NCBI GenBank assembly: GCA_050084515.1
Contig: CM114272.1
Span: 44,826,001 to 44,890,000, forward strand
Direction: 5' to 3'
Length of the DNA stretch: 64,000 nucleotides
DNA from: Blasia pusilla
Lineage: Eukaryota > Marchantiophyta > Marchantiopsida > Blasiales
The notes beneath the pieces are model-generated. The model ran no database searches, was not told the DNA's origin, and saw only the letters and a program-made list of their open reading frames with translations. Shown one piece after another: positions 20,821-34,400 of this stretch (positions within the stretch are counted from its first letter, which is position 1; each line of letters begins with the position of its first letter). The translations under genes were made by a program, and so were the position numbers.

Positions 20821-23800
20821 GTATAGTCAGAACAGTATGTTGACTTCATGCACAATGTAGAGGTGAAATTCATTGGATGGATTATCTACCATCGATCTAC
20901 CTAGGGACTCTGAGTTGTCGGTGTGTACTATCCTCTTGTAGCTATGGTTTTAGGTTTAGAATAAAAGAGGGGGATCAAAGAGTCAAAAATTCGAAAGCCT
21001 ACCGCACTGAAATGGAAGAAGGGGCATTCCCAATAGACTAAACTCAGCAACAGAGAGAAAATATCAGCTGTTTTGGCTTTAAGTTCTGAAGAGGATATGT
21101 TCAAATGGCCCTTGATTTATGCGTCATGGGCCCACTTCCTATAAGACTTCTCCAGGTCCACCGAAGTTGGATCTAGATCTGCAGCTGCGTTATCGTCCAG
21201 GGACAATCAATCGTGTTTGCAACTTTGCATATGTATCTGTCTGAAGACTCTGAACGTGCATTACGTTGACGAAAAACAAATCCTCTTTAATTTTTACTTA
21301 TGACTGATTGGGATGTTGGCTATCTAGAGCTACGAAGTAATCCCTTGTTTGCCTGTGCCTAGGTATACATTATGGTGGAGAACTGAGAGTCACGTTAGCT
21401 TCGGCTCTCAGTATGTCAGAGTCTTAAATAACGAAGTGAAGAATTTCCGTTAATCAAAACGTCTCGGGTCAAATGTAGTTAAGGACGTGATATCGTGTCA
21501 CTCCCATTTAAATTGCAAGTCTTCAAACCCTCCCAAATTACCTCCCAAAATGATATTTATCATTTTTTTAAAAGTATTTTAAAAAAATTATACATATATA
21601 TAATTTTAGGAAAAATAAGTTAATAAAAAAATGCACCTGATTGAAATTAGAATTGCCCGTAAATAATTTCCATCGGTTGTATAAGCCGTCTCGAGGCCGA
21701 CCTTGGACTTTTTCTTTGAAAATACTTATGACACTTTCAAAGTGCCGTTTAATTTTGTATTTCCGATTCTCAACCGAGTGATGCTGTTATAAGAGCGAAG
21801 CTATCCGATCGACGAGAACGTGAAGACTGGGATGAAAGGCTGCTCGGTAAGTCCTCTAGCAATTTCATTTTCATCCATTCAAAATTCTTCTCTCTGATTT
21901 GCTTAAAGAAGAAATGATACAAATATCTTAAGTTGACGTGTACGAATCACACATCAGAGGCGAAGTCTCCTTCAAAATTTTGGTTGGATTTTTCTTTTCA
22001 TCCCATATGACACATATCAAATCCCATCATCACACACATCACATATCAAGACTTTTAATTAGTCAATACTTTTCTTATTTATATACATATGATTGCTTCA
22101 TTCTTTGGCGATGTGGAGTTAGCCGGGATCCGACTGGCGGGGCGCACGCCTGAATATACTTGTGCTATAGAGGTAGGCTCTGGAGATTGAAACGACGCCT
22201 CAATCGAAGTCATCAACCTGCTTTGCACGGGCCGCAGTAGCTTCAGAGAGTAGCTTCAATGGAGAGAAAAATGTTCAGTTATCGGGGTTTGTTTAATGAA
22301 TTGTACCGTACTGACTAATCTACAACATTTGTACAGGCAAAATTGAAGAGGAAAAATACCCTGTACAATAAGAACGTAGTAATTTCGGATTTAGTAGCAA
22401 AATTAAAAGTAAAATCGGGGATATCCTCCGGAATCCGGATGCTGACCGTCATGGTTCTGTTCGTTAATTTATTTTTTTCCTCAATTTTACACATGACATT
22501 ATTTTTGAAGTCGTATAGGTAAACATATTAATCCGAATTATTAATAAATAAAAATCGGTGGTGACTCCAAAATCATATCACTAAAATGCACCAGGGAGAA
22601 TCCAACTACCACCTAAAAATAGCCGCTTTCCTTCAATAACCTTCCTCTCCAGGTTACTAATTTTGCTCGTAACACGTTTCCACTGATATAATATTATACT
22701 CAATTGAGGAGATCGAAAAGGGTACTTCCAAGTTCCAAAGTTCATATCTCCCGTGTGGCGATTTTAAGGATGAGACTAGCCTCTAACTACCACACTAGAG
22801 AGAGAAAAAATGGACATTATTACTGCAATGAAGGTGCTTGTCTGGCTTAGAGAGTAGATAAAGCGCCAGATTTTGCTCGTGTCGGCAGACCTATAGAGAG
22901 AGAAGAAACTACTACCGTAATGAAGATGCCTGCCTGTCCAATTGACTCCCAATACTAGTACCCACATACTACCAACTTGATGTCGAGCCTGACAACGAAC
23001 CCAGAACCTGATACGGATCCCGAGGATCATGGGCATTTTGTCTAATAGAATGGACTAATTGAACTGACCTGGACCGGGACGAGGATTACCATAATATTAC
23101 AATGTATTCGCCTGTCTGGGGGTGTCGTCCACCAATATTATGGACACCGTCAGGAGCGAGCAGATGTAGTATTTACTTCATGACGTGGGTGCTGTCAGTC
23201 ACGAAGAGAGAGAAAGTCAGTATCTGTCAAAAACTTGTTCCATCTTTATTATTATTAAAAGGCCAAGGGGTGACATAATATAAGCATTCTTTGATGCAAA
23301 CTGAACTACTGAAAAGGATATGTCCTTGAGTTGCAATTCGTGTACAGTGCAATAATAAACGTCTTTCGGATACACCAAAAGCGCAGCCGCAAGCGCATCG
23401 TTACTGGGTTAGTATGGTAGACAAGTGTCCTTGCTCCTTTCATATATATATATATTTCTCTCTCTTGGACAAGTGTCAAAGGCAGGGTCCGGGGAGTTTT
23501 TTCGTTTAGGGTCAAAACAGGTTTTTCTAATTTGGCCGGTTATTTCGATACGATTACAAAGAGTCCCTGTAAATCTCGTCGGCTTTTGAAGGGTAATTCA
23601 GAATCTGAATCGATAATTTTCAATTTCATCCGGCCAACTCAATACTTAACCCGGTTCTCCCCGGACATTGTCGACAGGGTGATAAGAACATATTGTGACA
23701 GGTTCGGCGGGGTTGGAGACCACGTTCTTCACAGTCAGCGCCGACAAAATATTTCTAGCTGAGTAGTTGCTCGGGTGCAACTACTTAGGTAGAATGATTA

Positions 23801-25004
23801 ATGATTTTCCAAAACAATTTGCAAAGATTTACAAAACAACTTCCCTTAGATATGTCGAACTGGTGAGAGTTCACGGGAAAAGAAAAGAAGTGACCAAGTT
23901 TTCAAAAAGTTTCCAAAAGAAATTAAACGCATGACCCCCGGACAAAATGGTTAACTATATTTGGCATTCTGTATGGGGAGATCACTAGGAGCGGTCGTAA
24001 TGGGGTACAAGAGGTACGGTAGAATTCTTCACACAAGTGTTAGGTCTTTCCTGAATGTTTTTTACATATCGAATATTTGGTGCATTCATACAAACACTAC
24101 TGTGTGCACCGAGGGTAAGAATTTTCATAGTAATCCAGAGGCAAAGTCTCTAAAATCTATGATGTGTTTCCTTACTTTGAATTGTACTCCTCGATTTTAG
24201 GAGAGACACCATTCATGTCCCAAAGCTTACATAAATTTGTGTGGATGTTAGGATGGGTCCATCTAATACTTATGTTTCTTCATGGGAAAAAGAAGAACAA
24301 AGAAAATAATATTTTATCTCTATATTATAATTTGATATGTATGAATAATAATTATATCTAAATTATCGTGTAGTATATCCAAATGACACTCTTACCACCA
24401 AGATTGGATGAATGCAAAATTTTATTAAAAACAATATGAAGATAATTCCATGAGAACTTCCATGATATTATTCTAGTAAAATTAGATTTATTTCTCATAT
24501 TATGTCTTGTAAAATTTTTATTAAATTCAGTATAATTATAGTAATTTCATAGAAATCCAATAATATTTTTCCATAATTTCACTTGCATTTTTTCACTATG
24601 TTATTTTCTTACCTTAGAATTAAATTTTTGTTCTTTAACTTGAGGAATTACATACCTTCTTTTGTAAAAAAATTCTAAATTAAATTATTGTCAATCACAA
24701 GGTTGTACAGAAATGGATATGCCCAACAGATCCCCCGCTTAAGAGTTTTTTTGGTACCCAGGTCGTCCGCACAGGCTTGGGACACGAAGGAGTGCATGCT
24801 CGAATAAAGGAAGGCAAGCAGGGATCAAACAAATGTGCATGCTATAAGCCCGCTCCTTGCCTGCATCGAATCCCCATGTGGTTTACATGGCACATACCAA
24901 CCCGTTCCCCATAGTTGGCCAACACCCCCTCTTAAGGGAACTTGAGGCCCATATAGGGTTTTCCGTGGGCCTTGTATATGCCAAGCATATTGCTCATAGT
25001 TACT
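20821..25004. other. No clear gene; low-copy then AT-rich
   Basis: Mixed sequence with an AT-rich pocket at about 21540-21640 and another at 24290-24700. Open frames at 22776-23036 (minus), 23532-23762 (plus, 76 codons) and 23961-24361 (plus) have no recognisable domains. Between about 24720 and 25000 the sequence is GC-richer and may be the edge of a repeat; I do not recognise it. Confidence 0.35.
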
Positions 25005-26550
25005 CAGAAACGGACATGGAGGGACAAGTCTAGACTTATCTGCGTACATGGGTCACAAGAGGTGGCCCATATTGGACTCACGTGGAGGTTGGGCGCAAGA
25101 TTGGATGTGAACTGAGTGTGTATCCGCACACAATGTCACGTCTATGTCCGTGGACTTACGTTTGTCTTATGGAAGGACTTGTCCATATGGCCCTACCTCC
25201 CTCTCAAGGTTGCATGTGGAAAAAGTCGATGTCCGGAGGTATGTCCATATTTGACATATTATTTGTGGGCATACATCCGTCTTATGGAAGGAAATTTCAA
25301 GGACTTATCTGTGTGGGCCCCACCTATCGCTTCTTCCTCGTCCTATCACCACCTCCACTGAGTCCACTCCCTCCCTCCTTATTGCCCCATCTAAGGTTGC
25401 ATGTGGAAAAAGTGCATGTTTGCGGATATGTCCAGGTCCTTGGACTTACCTCCGTCCTAAGAAGGACTTATCAATGTGGACCCCACCTTCTCCTTCTTTC
25501 TCATTCCCTCCTGGGCCCCCACTTGCCTTCATGTTCCATACTCTCCCATTTTTCCTCCCTCCCTCCTTATTTTCCCACTCGCACTCCGCTTGCATTCCAT
25601 CATAAACGATAAGTGTGGGTCTCATCTCTTGCAATCTATATTTGTGGACATCTCCACACTTGTTCTTCCTAGGGACGTACTTGTTCATTTTTGTACAACC
25701 ATGGCCCCACGTGCATCACGAGATATAAATACGGGCCCCATTTCTTACATCCACATCGGATTCCGTGGACATGTCAACACTTGTCCTTTCTAGGGATATA
25801 CTTGTGCATTTTTTTATAACCATGGCCCCGCTTGCCCTTGCCTTGCATTCCATCACAAGCTATAAGTATGGGTCCCACTTCCTATCCGTGGACATATAAA
25901 CTCTTGTATGTCCATGTCCGCCCTAGGGACAAACTTTTTTGTTTTTGTGCAATCATGCTCCCCCTTCTTTCTTATCCCCCACTTGCCTCCATGATCCACA
26001 CTAAGTCTTTCTCATTTCTTCTTGCCCCCACCTCCCCCCTTATTGCCTTGCCCAACCTTCCACCAAGAGCTATAAGCCTATAAGTGTAGTGCTTGCACAA
26101 AAATGCACAAGTGCATCCCTACGACGGACATGGACACGTTTGTACATATCCTCAGATATGGATTGCAAGAAGTGGATCCCATACTTATAGCTTATGGTGA
26201 AGGCAAGGCAAGTGTGGGCAGAGTAGTAAGGGAGGAGGGAATGGAGGTGAGAGGAGAAAGAAACGAGAAAGTGGCAAGTGGGGGGGGGTTTGAGAAAGAC
26301 AAGAAGGTGGGGCCCATATGGACATGTCTACGGATACGTCCAACTACAACCTTAATAAATAAATGTGGGTCCCACCTCTTGCAATCCATGTGTGTGGACA
26401 TATCAAAACTTATTGGTCCATATCAATTCTACGAACAAAATTTCTCATTTTCTATGTTGGGGATAGGACGGGCACAAACATGGGTATAGGTTGCTCGAAT
26501 ATGGACCCACATGGACATGCATATAGACACACACTTTGTCTGTATGCAAC
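25005..26550. repeat. Cluster of TGTCCA-rich repeat copies, both orientations
   Basis: At least six full or partial copies of the repeat seen at 5860 and 11745 are packed here. There are fragments at about 25005-25120 and 25135-25400, a near-complete plus copy at 25405-25700, partial plus copies at 25700-26090, and a minus copy at about 26100-26340. A plus tail ends near 26550 with ACTTTGTCTGTATGCAAC. Shared blocks are GTCC(A/G)TCCTA.GGA, a pyrimidine-rich middle, TTGCAATCCAT and TTTTTGTGCAA. The longest frame here (176 codons at 25082-25612) lies entirely in repeat sequence and is rejected as a gene. Confidence 0.7.
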
Positions 26551-28730
26551 ATTGGCCAATTGTATCCAAATTATATCTTGTGCAAAGCTCAAAACAATTC
26601 TTGCCAATTCTACCGTGATATCCTTAAAAAAATTGATGGTAATTTAAGATATAGCAATATTAGTTTAGAGAGTTTAAGTTGATTCTTGATTGACACTACT
26701 TAGGTGCCCCTATTATTACATGAGGTATAAAATAATTATTAAAATTAATGCATATGATTTAAATTTAAAAAAATAGATATCTTTTTTTAATATCTTATGA
26801 AACCAAGTTGCCCATTTTTCCACATCTCATACAACCAAGACATTGAAAAGACTCGTAAAAGTGCAAATCAATACTCAACAATAGTATATATTAGAGATTT
26901 TGCAAAAAAAAAAAAAAAAAAAAGGATAGTTTTTTGAGAAAAGAAAATATGAGCAAGTCACTCAATGTATAATAAATACAAGATATGTAAAATTTCACTG
27001 TGTGTACTCTAGGTAGAGCTTTCAAATTGATGGAATTTAAACATGGAGAAAAATTACGCATATGAGAAAACGTTAATGGAGCACATCGGCTATATGACTA
27101 CTAATGAAATTGTGATATTTGACTTATTTTCTCTGATTGTATCATTTATATAATTTTGTCTTATTTTCACCTCACTCAATTTTGCATGATAAGAGTAGAT
27201 TGAGAAACTTCTATTCCTTAAGCCAACAATGACATGCACTATGAATCTTTCAATGTCTAAATCACAACCATTGATCTAGTAGGATTTATAGAGGGGGCCA
27301 TCCAAATAGATGTTGAATACCACAAATTTTTTTAAACCAAATCTATTTTTTGGGCCATTGTTTATTGTAGTTATGGATGTAAGAATTGATGATCCGAAAT
27401 GCATAATACAATGAAATAATAAGACAATAGGACAAAATAGCAACATGGTTCGATTTTTTATTTAGTCCTATTGGATGGGTAGAAAGAATGAAATTGAATG
27501 GAATAAGAAAATACTTTTGTTAATTATTAATTTAGATTATAATGAATGATCCTAAATGTGTATTATAAATAATAACAAAATAAAAAGAAATTTTTTAAAA
27601 TTTAATTCCTTGACTCATATTAGATGGGAAGGGAAAATAAATTTAATGGTCTAGGAGAAAGAGTAGATATTTTCTAAAAGGATGTAATTACTTAGGGGAG
27701 TGAAACATCATTTAAATTTGAAGTGAGGATTGGAATTAGTTAGTGGATGTTATTTTGGTACGAAGAATGGAAAAGGGAAATGTAGAAACGGGAGGAATTG
27801 GGTTAAAGGGCCTCCTAACGAACTAATGTAATGTAGGCAATCCCCTTGGAAATATTTGAACTTAATGGAAATGGTTCAAAATTTTACGGAGGAGTGGAAT
27901 TATTTAGGAGAGTTAATGTAACTATTTTAAGATTAAAAAAATGGAATCATATTTAAATTTTAAAATGAAAATTATTTCTAAATTATAATTATAATATAAA
28001 AAATATTTCTAAGCATCCTAATAAGAAATAAATTTCGTGGCAAGCACTTACATACTAACTAGTTAAGTAAATAGTTAATAGACTCTATACATCATGCAAG
28101 AAAATGTAATCTCGTGAAAATACTTATACTCCCTAAAAACGTCATGACAGGAAAAAAATTCCGGATTAATGAGGAGTAGCATGCTTACGCATTTTCTGTT
28201 TTCGATACAGAATAAATTGAAGAGGGAAAAATGGCGCTTTCTTCCAAGTGAAGTAAAGAAGTCTACGAGTAAAGAGACTTCTTTGTCATCACCTTTCTAG
28301 ATTTCTAAAAGATAGAAAATCCACCCATGTACTCCATCTACCTATGCATGAACTAAGATCATACAAGAAAGAATTTAATTGAACCTCTGAAGCAAGTACA
28401 CGTGGCAGTGAAAAGCACTCATGTACAATGTTGAAGCGTTTCTATTTTAGTTTTTTAGGGAAAAGCCAATCAAAGAAAGGCGATTGGACCTCAAAGGGAC
28501 TCTACCATGACGCATATACAAACTCACTCGGACACCTCAGGATCTTTTGTTTTATTTTAATAAAGAACAATGACAGCTATGGCCGTGACCCATGCACAGT
28601 GGGGTGACTGTTGTTGGACGTAAAATAAACAGGACTTGTGTATTATTCATCACTTATGAGAAATTTTGTAGATTTTGTGGCCAAGGATTAAAGATGGATG
28701 TACTCTTGGCCACCGTTGTAACCTACTTTT
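26551..28730. other. AT-rich region without genes
   Basis: Strongly AT-rich, with a run of 20 A at 26904-26923 and no open frame of note. The poly(A) run could mark the 3' end of an old retroposed copy or be simple slippage. After about 28150 composition becomes more balanced. Confidence 0.5.
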
Positions 28731-29605
28731 CCTAGGGATGGGAGATCGACGGTGACATTGTGGACAGAATAGCTTCAAATTGGTAAGAGCCAGCGAAGCT
28801 AAGGATCAGCTGCCTTCCCAACCGTGAAAGGTTCGGTGCAAGCATAAACGCGAGGGCACAAACTTTTCGCACGGGGCAACGTTGAGATATTTCAGAGGCG
28901 AAAGTACTTCTAGTGGTTTCACCTAAGGGTCGTCTAATAGAACATAGCATACAAGAACAGAAACAAATACTTCCAGAGCAGCACAGTTCAAGACGAAGCT
29001 CATTGAAGAACGGTGCTCGTGTAATGAAAGAGGGCGATAAGGATGGCACGGAAAGAGATGAATGTTTTCACTTACCGAAAACTGCAGCATTTACGATCAC
29101 ATTAGGTTCAGGGTCCCGGGAAATTTTCCACGGAACGGGTGCATTGCCGGTAATTATCGGTTCGAAACTAAATTTCGAACCGATTTTCAGATACCCATAC
29201 AAAGAAACCTCCTCATTTTGTGCCAGTTTCTTTCTGAAACAGATATTTTTTTAGTTTAGCTTTTGCAAAAGATAGTTACCTATTTGCAGGCTGCCCGTGC
29301 GAGTTCGGGCAGCGTAAAGGGTGACCGAGGACCGTAGGTCCCAGGGACATCAGGGGAACACTACGTTTGGGTGGCGTTTGATTTCATGTCAACATCAGTA
29401 CTCACGTGAGAGAGCGCGGAATGCCGGCGTGGGAGGCGCGGGAGGTAGAACGAGAGCTCAAGGAGGCACGCGGCCGGGTATTCAAGCAAATACGACTTAC
29501 TGCGCACTTCCAAGGTTCGAAAGTCTCTGGCCTCTATGTGCTGAAGTTTTGCGTTGAAACAGCTCCACTCTTGAAATTTTACTGCTGAAATCTGTACAAA
29601 TGTGA
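28731..29605. other. Unassigned open frames, no gene supported
   Basis: Overlapping frames of about 60-113 codons occur on both strands (28732-29049 minus, 28913-29254 plus, 29321-29588 plus). None shows a domain and their compositions do not favour one. Coding potential is possible but unsupported. A perfect 12-bp hairpin lies inside at 29156-29184. Confidence 0.3.
29156..29184. repeat. Hairpin, perfect 12-bp arms, 5-nt loop
   Basis: ATCGGTTCGAAA at 29156-29167 and TTTCGAACCGAT at 29173-29184 are exact reverse complements around CTAAA. The TTCGAA core looks like a tRNA T-arm but no tRNA surrounds it. Confidence 0.8.
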
Positions 29606-29769
29606 GGCCATCAGATTTGGATACTTAAAACTCAATCGATGAGAACGGCCCTCAGATCTGGGTTTTCAAAATCCAATCAATGTGTATGGCCTTAAGATCT
29701 GCGGCCCCAAAACTCACTTGATATGTACGGCCTTCACATCTGGGTTTTCGGAACTCACTGTCTCTCTGA
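29606..29769. repeat. 41-bp tandem repeat, 4 units
   Basis: Units begin GGCC at 29606, 29647, 29688 and 29729, exactly 41 bp apart. Each contains a version of CAGATCTGGGTTTT followed by AAAACTCAATC. Units differ by several substitutions but no indels. Confidence 0.85.
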
Positions 29770-30046
29770 ACGTGAGATTTTTGGTGGATGTCAACATAGA
29801 CTGGTATTTCCATGAGTATGCGATACAATCACTAATTAGTTGACTCCATTCTGAATCTAATCCGATTGAAAGTCTGTGCGGAGAGACGACTGTGTCACAC
29901 AAACCTAGCTATTCCTGTTCAACGGAACCGCATGATATCGTGGAAGGAATCCTACCGCTCGTCTCTAGGAGGAAGCATTCCTACCTGTTCCCACCTCAAA
30001 AGTAAAGTTAATATGATTATAATGTGTTCCAAATAATTGGATTTAG

Positions 30047-30210
30047 CAAGACAACAACTAGACATGGGAAACTGAACTCAGATATAGAGAGTGACACTGG
30101 GGATTGCATCGTGTCAACTCCACAGGTCGAACCTGTTAATACAGTACGCAGGGTTAGCGTTTACAGCGACTCCAGAGAACTAGAGGCTCTATGTGGTCAA
30201 TTAGGGGTAA
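30047..30210 (+). CDS. Possible isolated exon, unknown
   Basis: An open segment with coding-like composition (KLNSDIESDTGDCIVSTP, then RVSVYSDSRELEALCGQLG) starts after TTGGATTTAG, a plausible acceptor, and ends at GGGG before GTAAGT, a good donor. An open stretch just upstream (about 29856-30001) could join it in frame, but only across a 45-bp gap, shorter than normal plant introns. No family is recognised. It could be an exon of an unidentified gene or a relic. Confidence 0.25.
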
Positions 30211-33200
30211 GTTTCAAATGAAATTTTATTCCTAATATATGATCCTCATCATTGCCCGCTGCGAGCGATCTCTGGGTCAGTACTGCATATTGGTAGATAC
30301 TCTTTCCTGGGATCTACCTCCTGGATTTTCATTGTCATGCATGCCCACAAATTGAAACTTGGAATTAAATTTTTTTTTCGTATTGTAGAATTCTGAGCTT
30401 TTGGAAACCTTCCTGAAATTAACCCATGCCGCAATCTACGTGCTACCTGTATAAACTACCTGCAATATCTTTGTTGTAGATAAACTTAGTTTATCCGTCG
30501 TGGATGCTTACGGGATCTATCTATACAAGAATCAGATATGAAGATCTATATTAGAGCCATGTCTAGGACATGTTGATGGTACGCCGTACATGAATCCGCT
30601 CCGAGCGCACTGGACCTGCGACTGACCGTAAATAGTAACTACGTACGCTAATAATCAGTCCACCGAAGATTTCACCTTCGATCTGATCAAATAATAGCTC
30701 TTGCGTGGTAATTATACCTATCATATATGCATATGCAGTGATGCCGGACTTTGAACTGACATGATTTATTCCAGTCACTACTAACCATATATCTTAACAC
30801 AAAAGAGGTAAGGTTTCAGTGAGCGGACAATTTCTCTTGAAAAGCACGTCTTCTTCTATACTGAGAAGAGACTGAGTAGTGCTAAAGATGAATCGCCGTC
30901 ACATCCAACCTTTAGGCAGTTTGTATGCTGTTGAATTTCATTTCTTCCATTAGAACTAAATGATTCATCTGAATATTCCAAGCAGAGAGTAGGATTTACA
31001 AAGAATATGAGATTTTCTCCTTGTGACTTTAAGAGCTTATACTACCTGACATTAAGAGCTTATATTACCAGTTCATATATATTCAGTTCGATTATATTTA
31101 ATCATTAGATTTGGATTTTGAATGTTTTATGAATTTAGATATGGCTCGTGCTGATATGTGCATATATAGCGATCCTAGACCTGCATTCATGAAAGAGTTA
31201 GACCATTTGATAATGAATTCGAGATGTGAATAGAAATTTTGATAGGCGTATAGATGAAGAAGATATCTAGAAGTTTCTACGCTAGATGTCTATTAGAAAC
31301 GAACTAGTCAACTGCATGTCGCTGAGAGTGGCTTCATTTCGGAGGCGACTTATTTTACATAGTTTAGAACATGGAATTTTCTAGGCATATCCATGACGGT
31401 ATGTTTTCAAGATCTTACTAGCCACAATCGTATAAGTGGGCAGTGTCCTAGTCTAAAGTTTAAAACTCAGAATGCTATAGATGAAAGCTCACGATTGAGA
31501 TCTCCCGAGGAAACAGATGAAACCATGCCCATGGGGCAATAAGTCTCGTCCACCGTTGATGACGTTAACGATCAACGTTTTCTAGCTAGATTACGAAGAC
31601 ATGTTTTTATTGATAAACCCCGTTCAGCTGCGACAGCGTGGCCTGATATGTAGAGTGGCGCGATGTGAAATTCAGTTGTTTTAGTGTGTATGCCTGAAAA
31701 CGTTTCATGTAAACACAGCAGAAAAAAAGTTTCTGCACCACCTGGTGCTAATTCTATAGCATCTTGGAAACTAAGTGATTTAGGAGACCGTGTGTGTTAT
31801 GATTTTCATCCATCAAACACAGGTGGAGCGAATTTCTAGTCCCAAGCCGCTAAGCCTGAGCGGTATGAGACCTGAAACGCATCACGGAATTTTGAAGAGC
31901 GAAAGATCTGATTGATTAATGCCAGATAATATTGATGAGGATTGTAGTGGTAACTGGTCACGATATCTAGGACTCAAATTTTCACTTAAATCTCTCAAGC
32001 TTGCTACCCTCACGTGAACAAAGTCTGAATTTCAACTAAGTTCGTCTCGATCGGACATCGATATCGTGATGAACAGGTATATTAAGGAAGGTGTTTTGAG
32101 TTCATCGGCTGACTGTCGTACTCATTAAAGATGTGAAGATCAAGAACCGAAGCATTTCCTGCGCTTGCTTTGACTTTGATCATTGATGGGTGGATCTTGG
32201 AGCCTCTAGCTCCAAGACTCTTGAGTTTGCTAGAATCTGCGTGGATCGTACGTACTTTGTGAGTGTTCAGAAAACCTGATCAGGGTCTTAACATATATTG
32301 TGGATGTATGCCAACAGATCAGTTTGAAATGAAACCCACCCGTGGGATGTAATTCAGGGTTTCATATCGTCAAATTGAAAACTCCGTGTCGGATTCTTTC
32401 TTTCTCATTAATAACGAACTTGGACGTACAGTAAAATTTACGTACTGTCTAGATGCATCTCGTACCTGGGTATTAGTAATGATGACTAATGTGCACAGGA
32501 TCTGGAGTATTTCCATGATTCCATCTGTAAGAGCAGCGGTGCTAGGTTCGTACTAGTATAATCTTCACTTTGAGTTTGGACAGTTAGATCGGACATGAGT
32601 CCGACTGATGACAGCATCTCGATATACGACTTACAGTCACTGTGATGATATTTTGGGAGAGGATTTCCATGGTCAGATATGACATTTGGTGAAATTAGGT
32701 CTCATGAAATCATGTGGAAGTCTGCTTGCTTCTGTACGCTTTACTCTTAGCTTCTTAGCAAAAATTCCAGTACTTTAACTTGCAGGTTCTCTTTAGCTTT
32801 AGCCATACTTTCATTTAATTTCATTATACAATATTCCATCGATGTAATTCTATATATCCCGATTTAGATTGAAATGGACCCTTATTCGAACGACTAGTAT
32901 GTGAGTAGCATTCAAGTGACCAACCATAATGTGCCCGCCGAGAGCACCCATGTATTAGACATCCATCAATTTAACTTAACAACCAATTGGGCACGAGATG
33001 AAACTTAGGCGTAATTACAGAAATACCAAGAGATCTTGGTGAGAGAGATGGTTGCAAGAGCGTTTAATCAGGTTTGCAATCATAACCCGTGGTTGACGGA
33101 AATGGGGCTTGAAGCTTTAATCAAGGCAATCACGTAGGCGGTCTTTGTGCACACTTGAATTGTCATTTTGGCTCCGGAATCAACTCACATTGGCACGGCA

Positions 33201-33959
33201 AGGTAAGATGACCGGGTTCTGTTTCACTATTGCGCACAGCACCTGCGTTCATTGCGTACGAGTAGTCTATTCAGTTTCGACATTTCTGAAGCTCTATGAG
33301 TAGAGATTCATACGACTTCTAAGATTTAAATTTTTGAACGGTCATGTTCGCATGGATTTACTTTTGTAAACTCTCGTGGGACCACTTGCATTTATTACGG
33401 GGTTATTGTATATGCGTAGGGACGAGCTAAGACTGGTGAAGGTCAGCCCAATGGCATTTCCAAATGCAAATCCACGGAGTCCTGTAACGATGAGAATTCT
33501 TGTCAACGACCTGTATTGTTCCAGTGGCGGGTGGGCTTCCGTTGCCTGACCCGATCAGGTCAGCATTGTCCTCTACTGGACAGTGGACACTATCTGAAAA
33601 CCCAACCTATTCGCATACTGAACGCGTACTTTAAACGTGCTGTAGTCCATGTCCGCTTTGTGCCTTTTGCATAGCTTTCGAGGGGTAGACATGCAACAAG
33701 GGCCGTAGCAGTCTTAAATGAGAATGTCGTAGAAGCCGTTTCGCCTGCCGCAGCACCATCACGGACGCTAACTCTCCACTGGACGTCACGTCACGTGCAG
33801 ACTGTGTTTATAGGGTTCCCACACCTAGATTACCGACTATACCTAAACCATCGAGCTCCTCGTCTGCAGGTACCGGTGAGATTTGAGCCCCAGCTCTTCA
33901 CCATCACTTCGACACCTTGTCTTTTGTTGTGCAGAAATTTTTTGTCGGATGTTGTCTTT
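30211..33959. other. No gene recognised
   Basis: Balanced-composition sequence without open frames above about 70 codons and without visible repeats. A gene here would need to consist of very short exons; I see none to support. Confidence 0.45.
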
Positions 33960-34400
33960 AAATTCTGATATATTATTTAAAATTATATTATTATTTTTAA
34001 ATATTTATTATAGTATAATATTAAAATATTAAAATATATAATATTTTATGATTTTAATATCAATTTTATGTTTATATGTTTATATCATATATGTATTTAT
34101 TATTATATATAAAAATATGAAAAATCATAAAATATTATATATTTTAAAATTTTTGATAATATATTATAATAAATTTTAAAAATATTTAATATTTAATATA
34201 AATAATATAAATATATATTATTTAAATTAAATATTAATTATTTTTAAAATTAATTTATCAAAATTTAAATTTATTTTAAAATTTTTGTTAAATTTAATAT
34301 CAAAATATTTTATATGTTTGAAAAGTTAAATTATTTTTTATGAAATTAATTTTATTTGGAAAAGAAAATAATTTTATTTAGAAAAGGGAATGTGGATGCA
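33960..34400. repeat. Very AT-rich block with a long inverted repeat
   Basis: About 440 bp of almost pure A/T. Within it, about 34003-34055 pairs with 34121-34174 as an imperfect inverted repeat of roughly 53 bp per arm around a 65-bp centre. It also marks the border between low-copy-looking sequence on the left and repeat-rich sequence on the right. Confidence 0.65.

Noticed and set aside
22789-22810. CACTA terminus at CACTAGAGAGAGAAAAAATG
   Set aside because: It resembles the terminus seen at 58602, but the flanking DNA has no TAGTCAT subterminal repeats and no matching partner end.
25082-25612. A 176-codon ORF as a gene
   Set aside because: It lies entirely within copies of the TGTCCA-rich repeat and its composition follows the repeat's pyrimidine bias.
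29156-29184. tRNA T-arm
   Set aside because: GGTTCGAAA looks like a T-loop, but there are no matching acceptor, D or anticodon arms around it. It is a simple hairpin.
29002-30003. A spliced gene joining 29856-30001 to 30047-30210
   Set aside because: The intron would be only 45 bp, below the usual plant minimum, and neither part has a known motif. Only the right part is kept, as a weak candidate.
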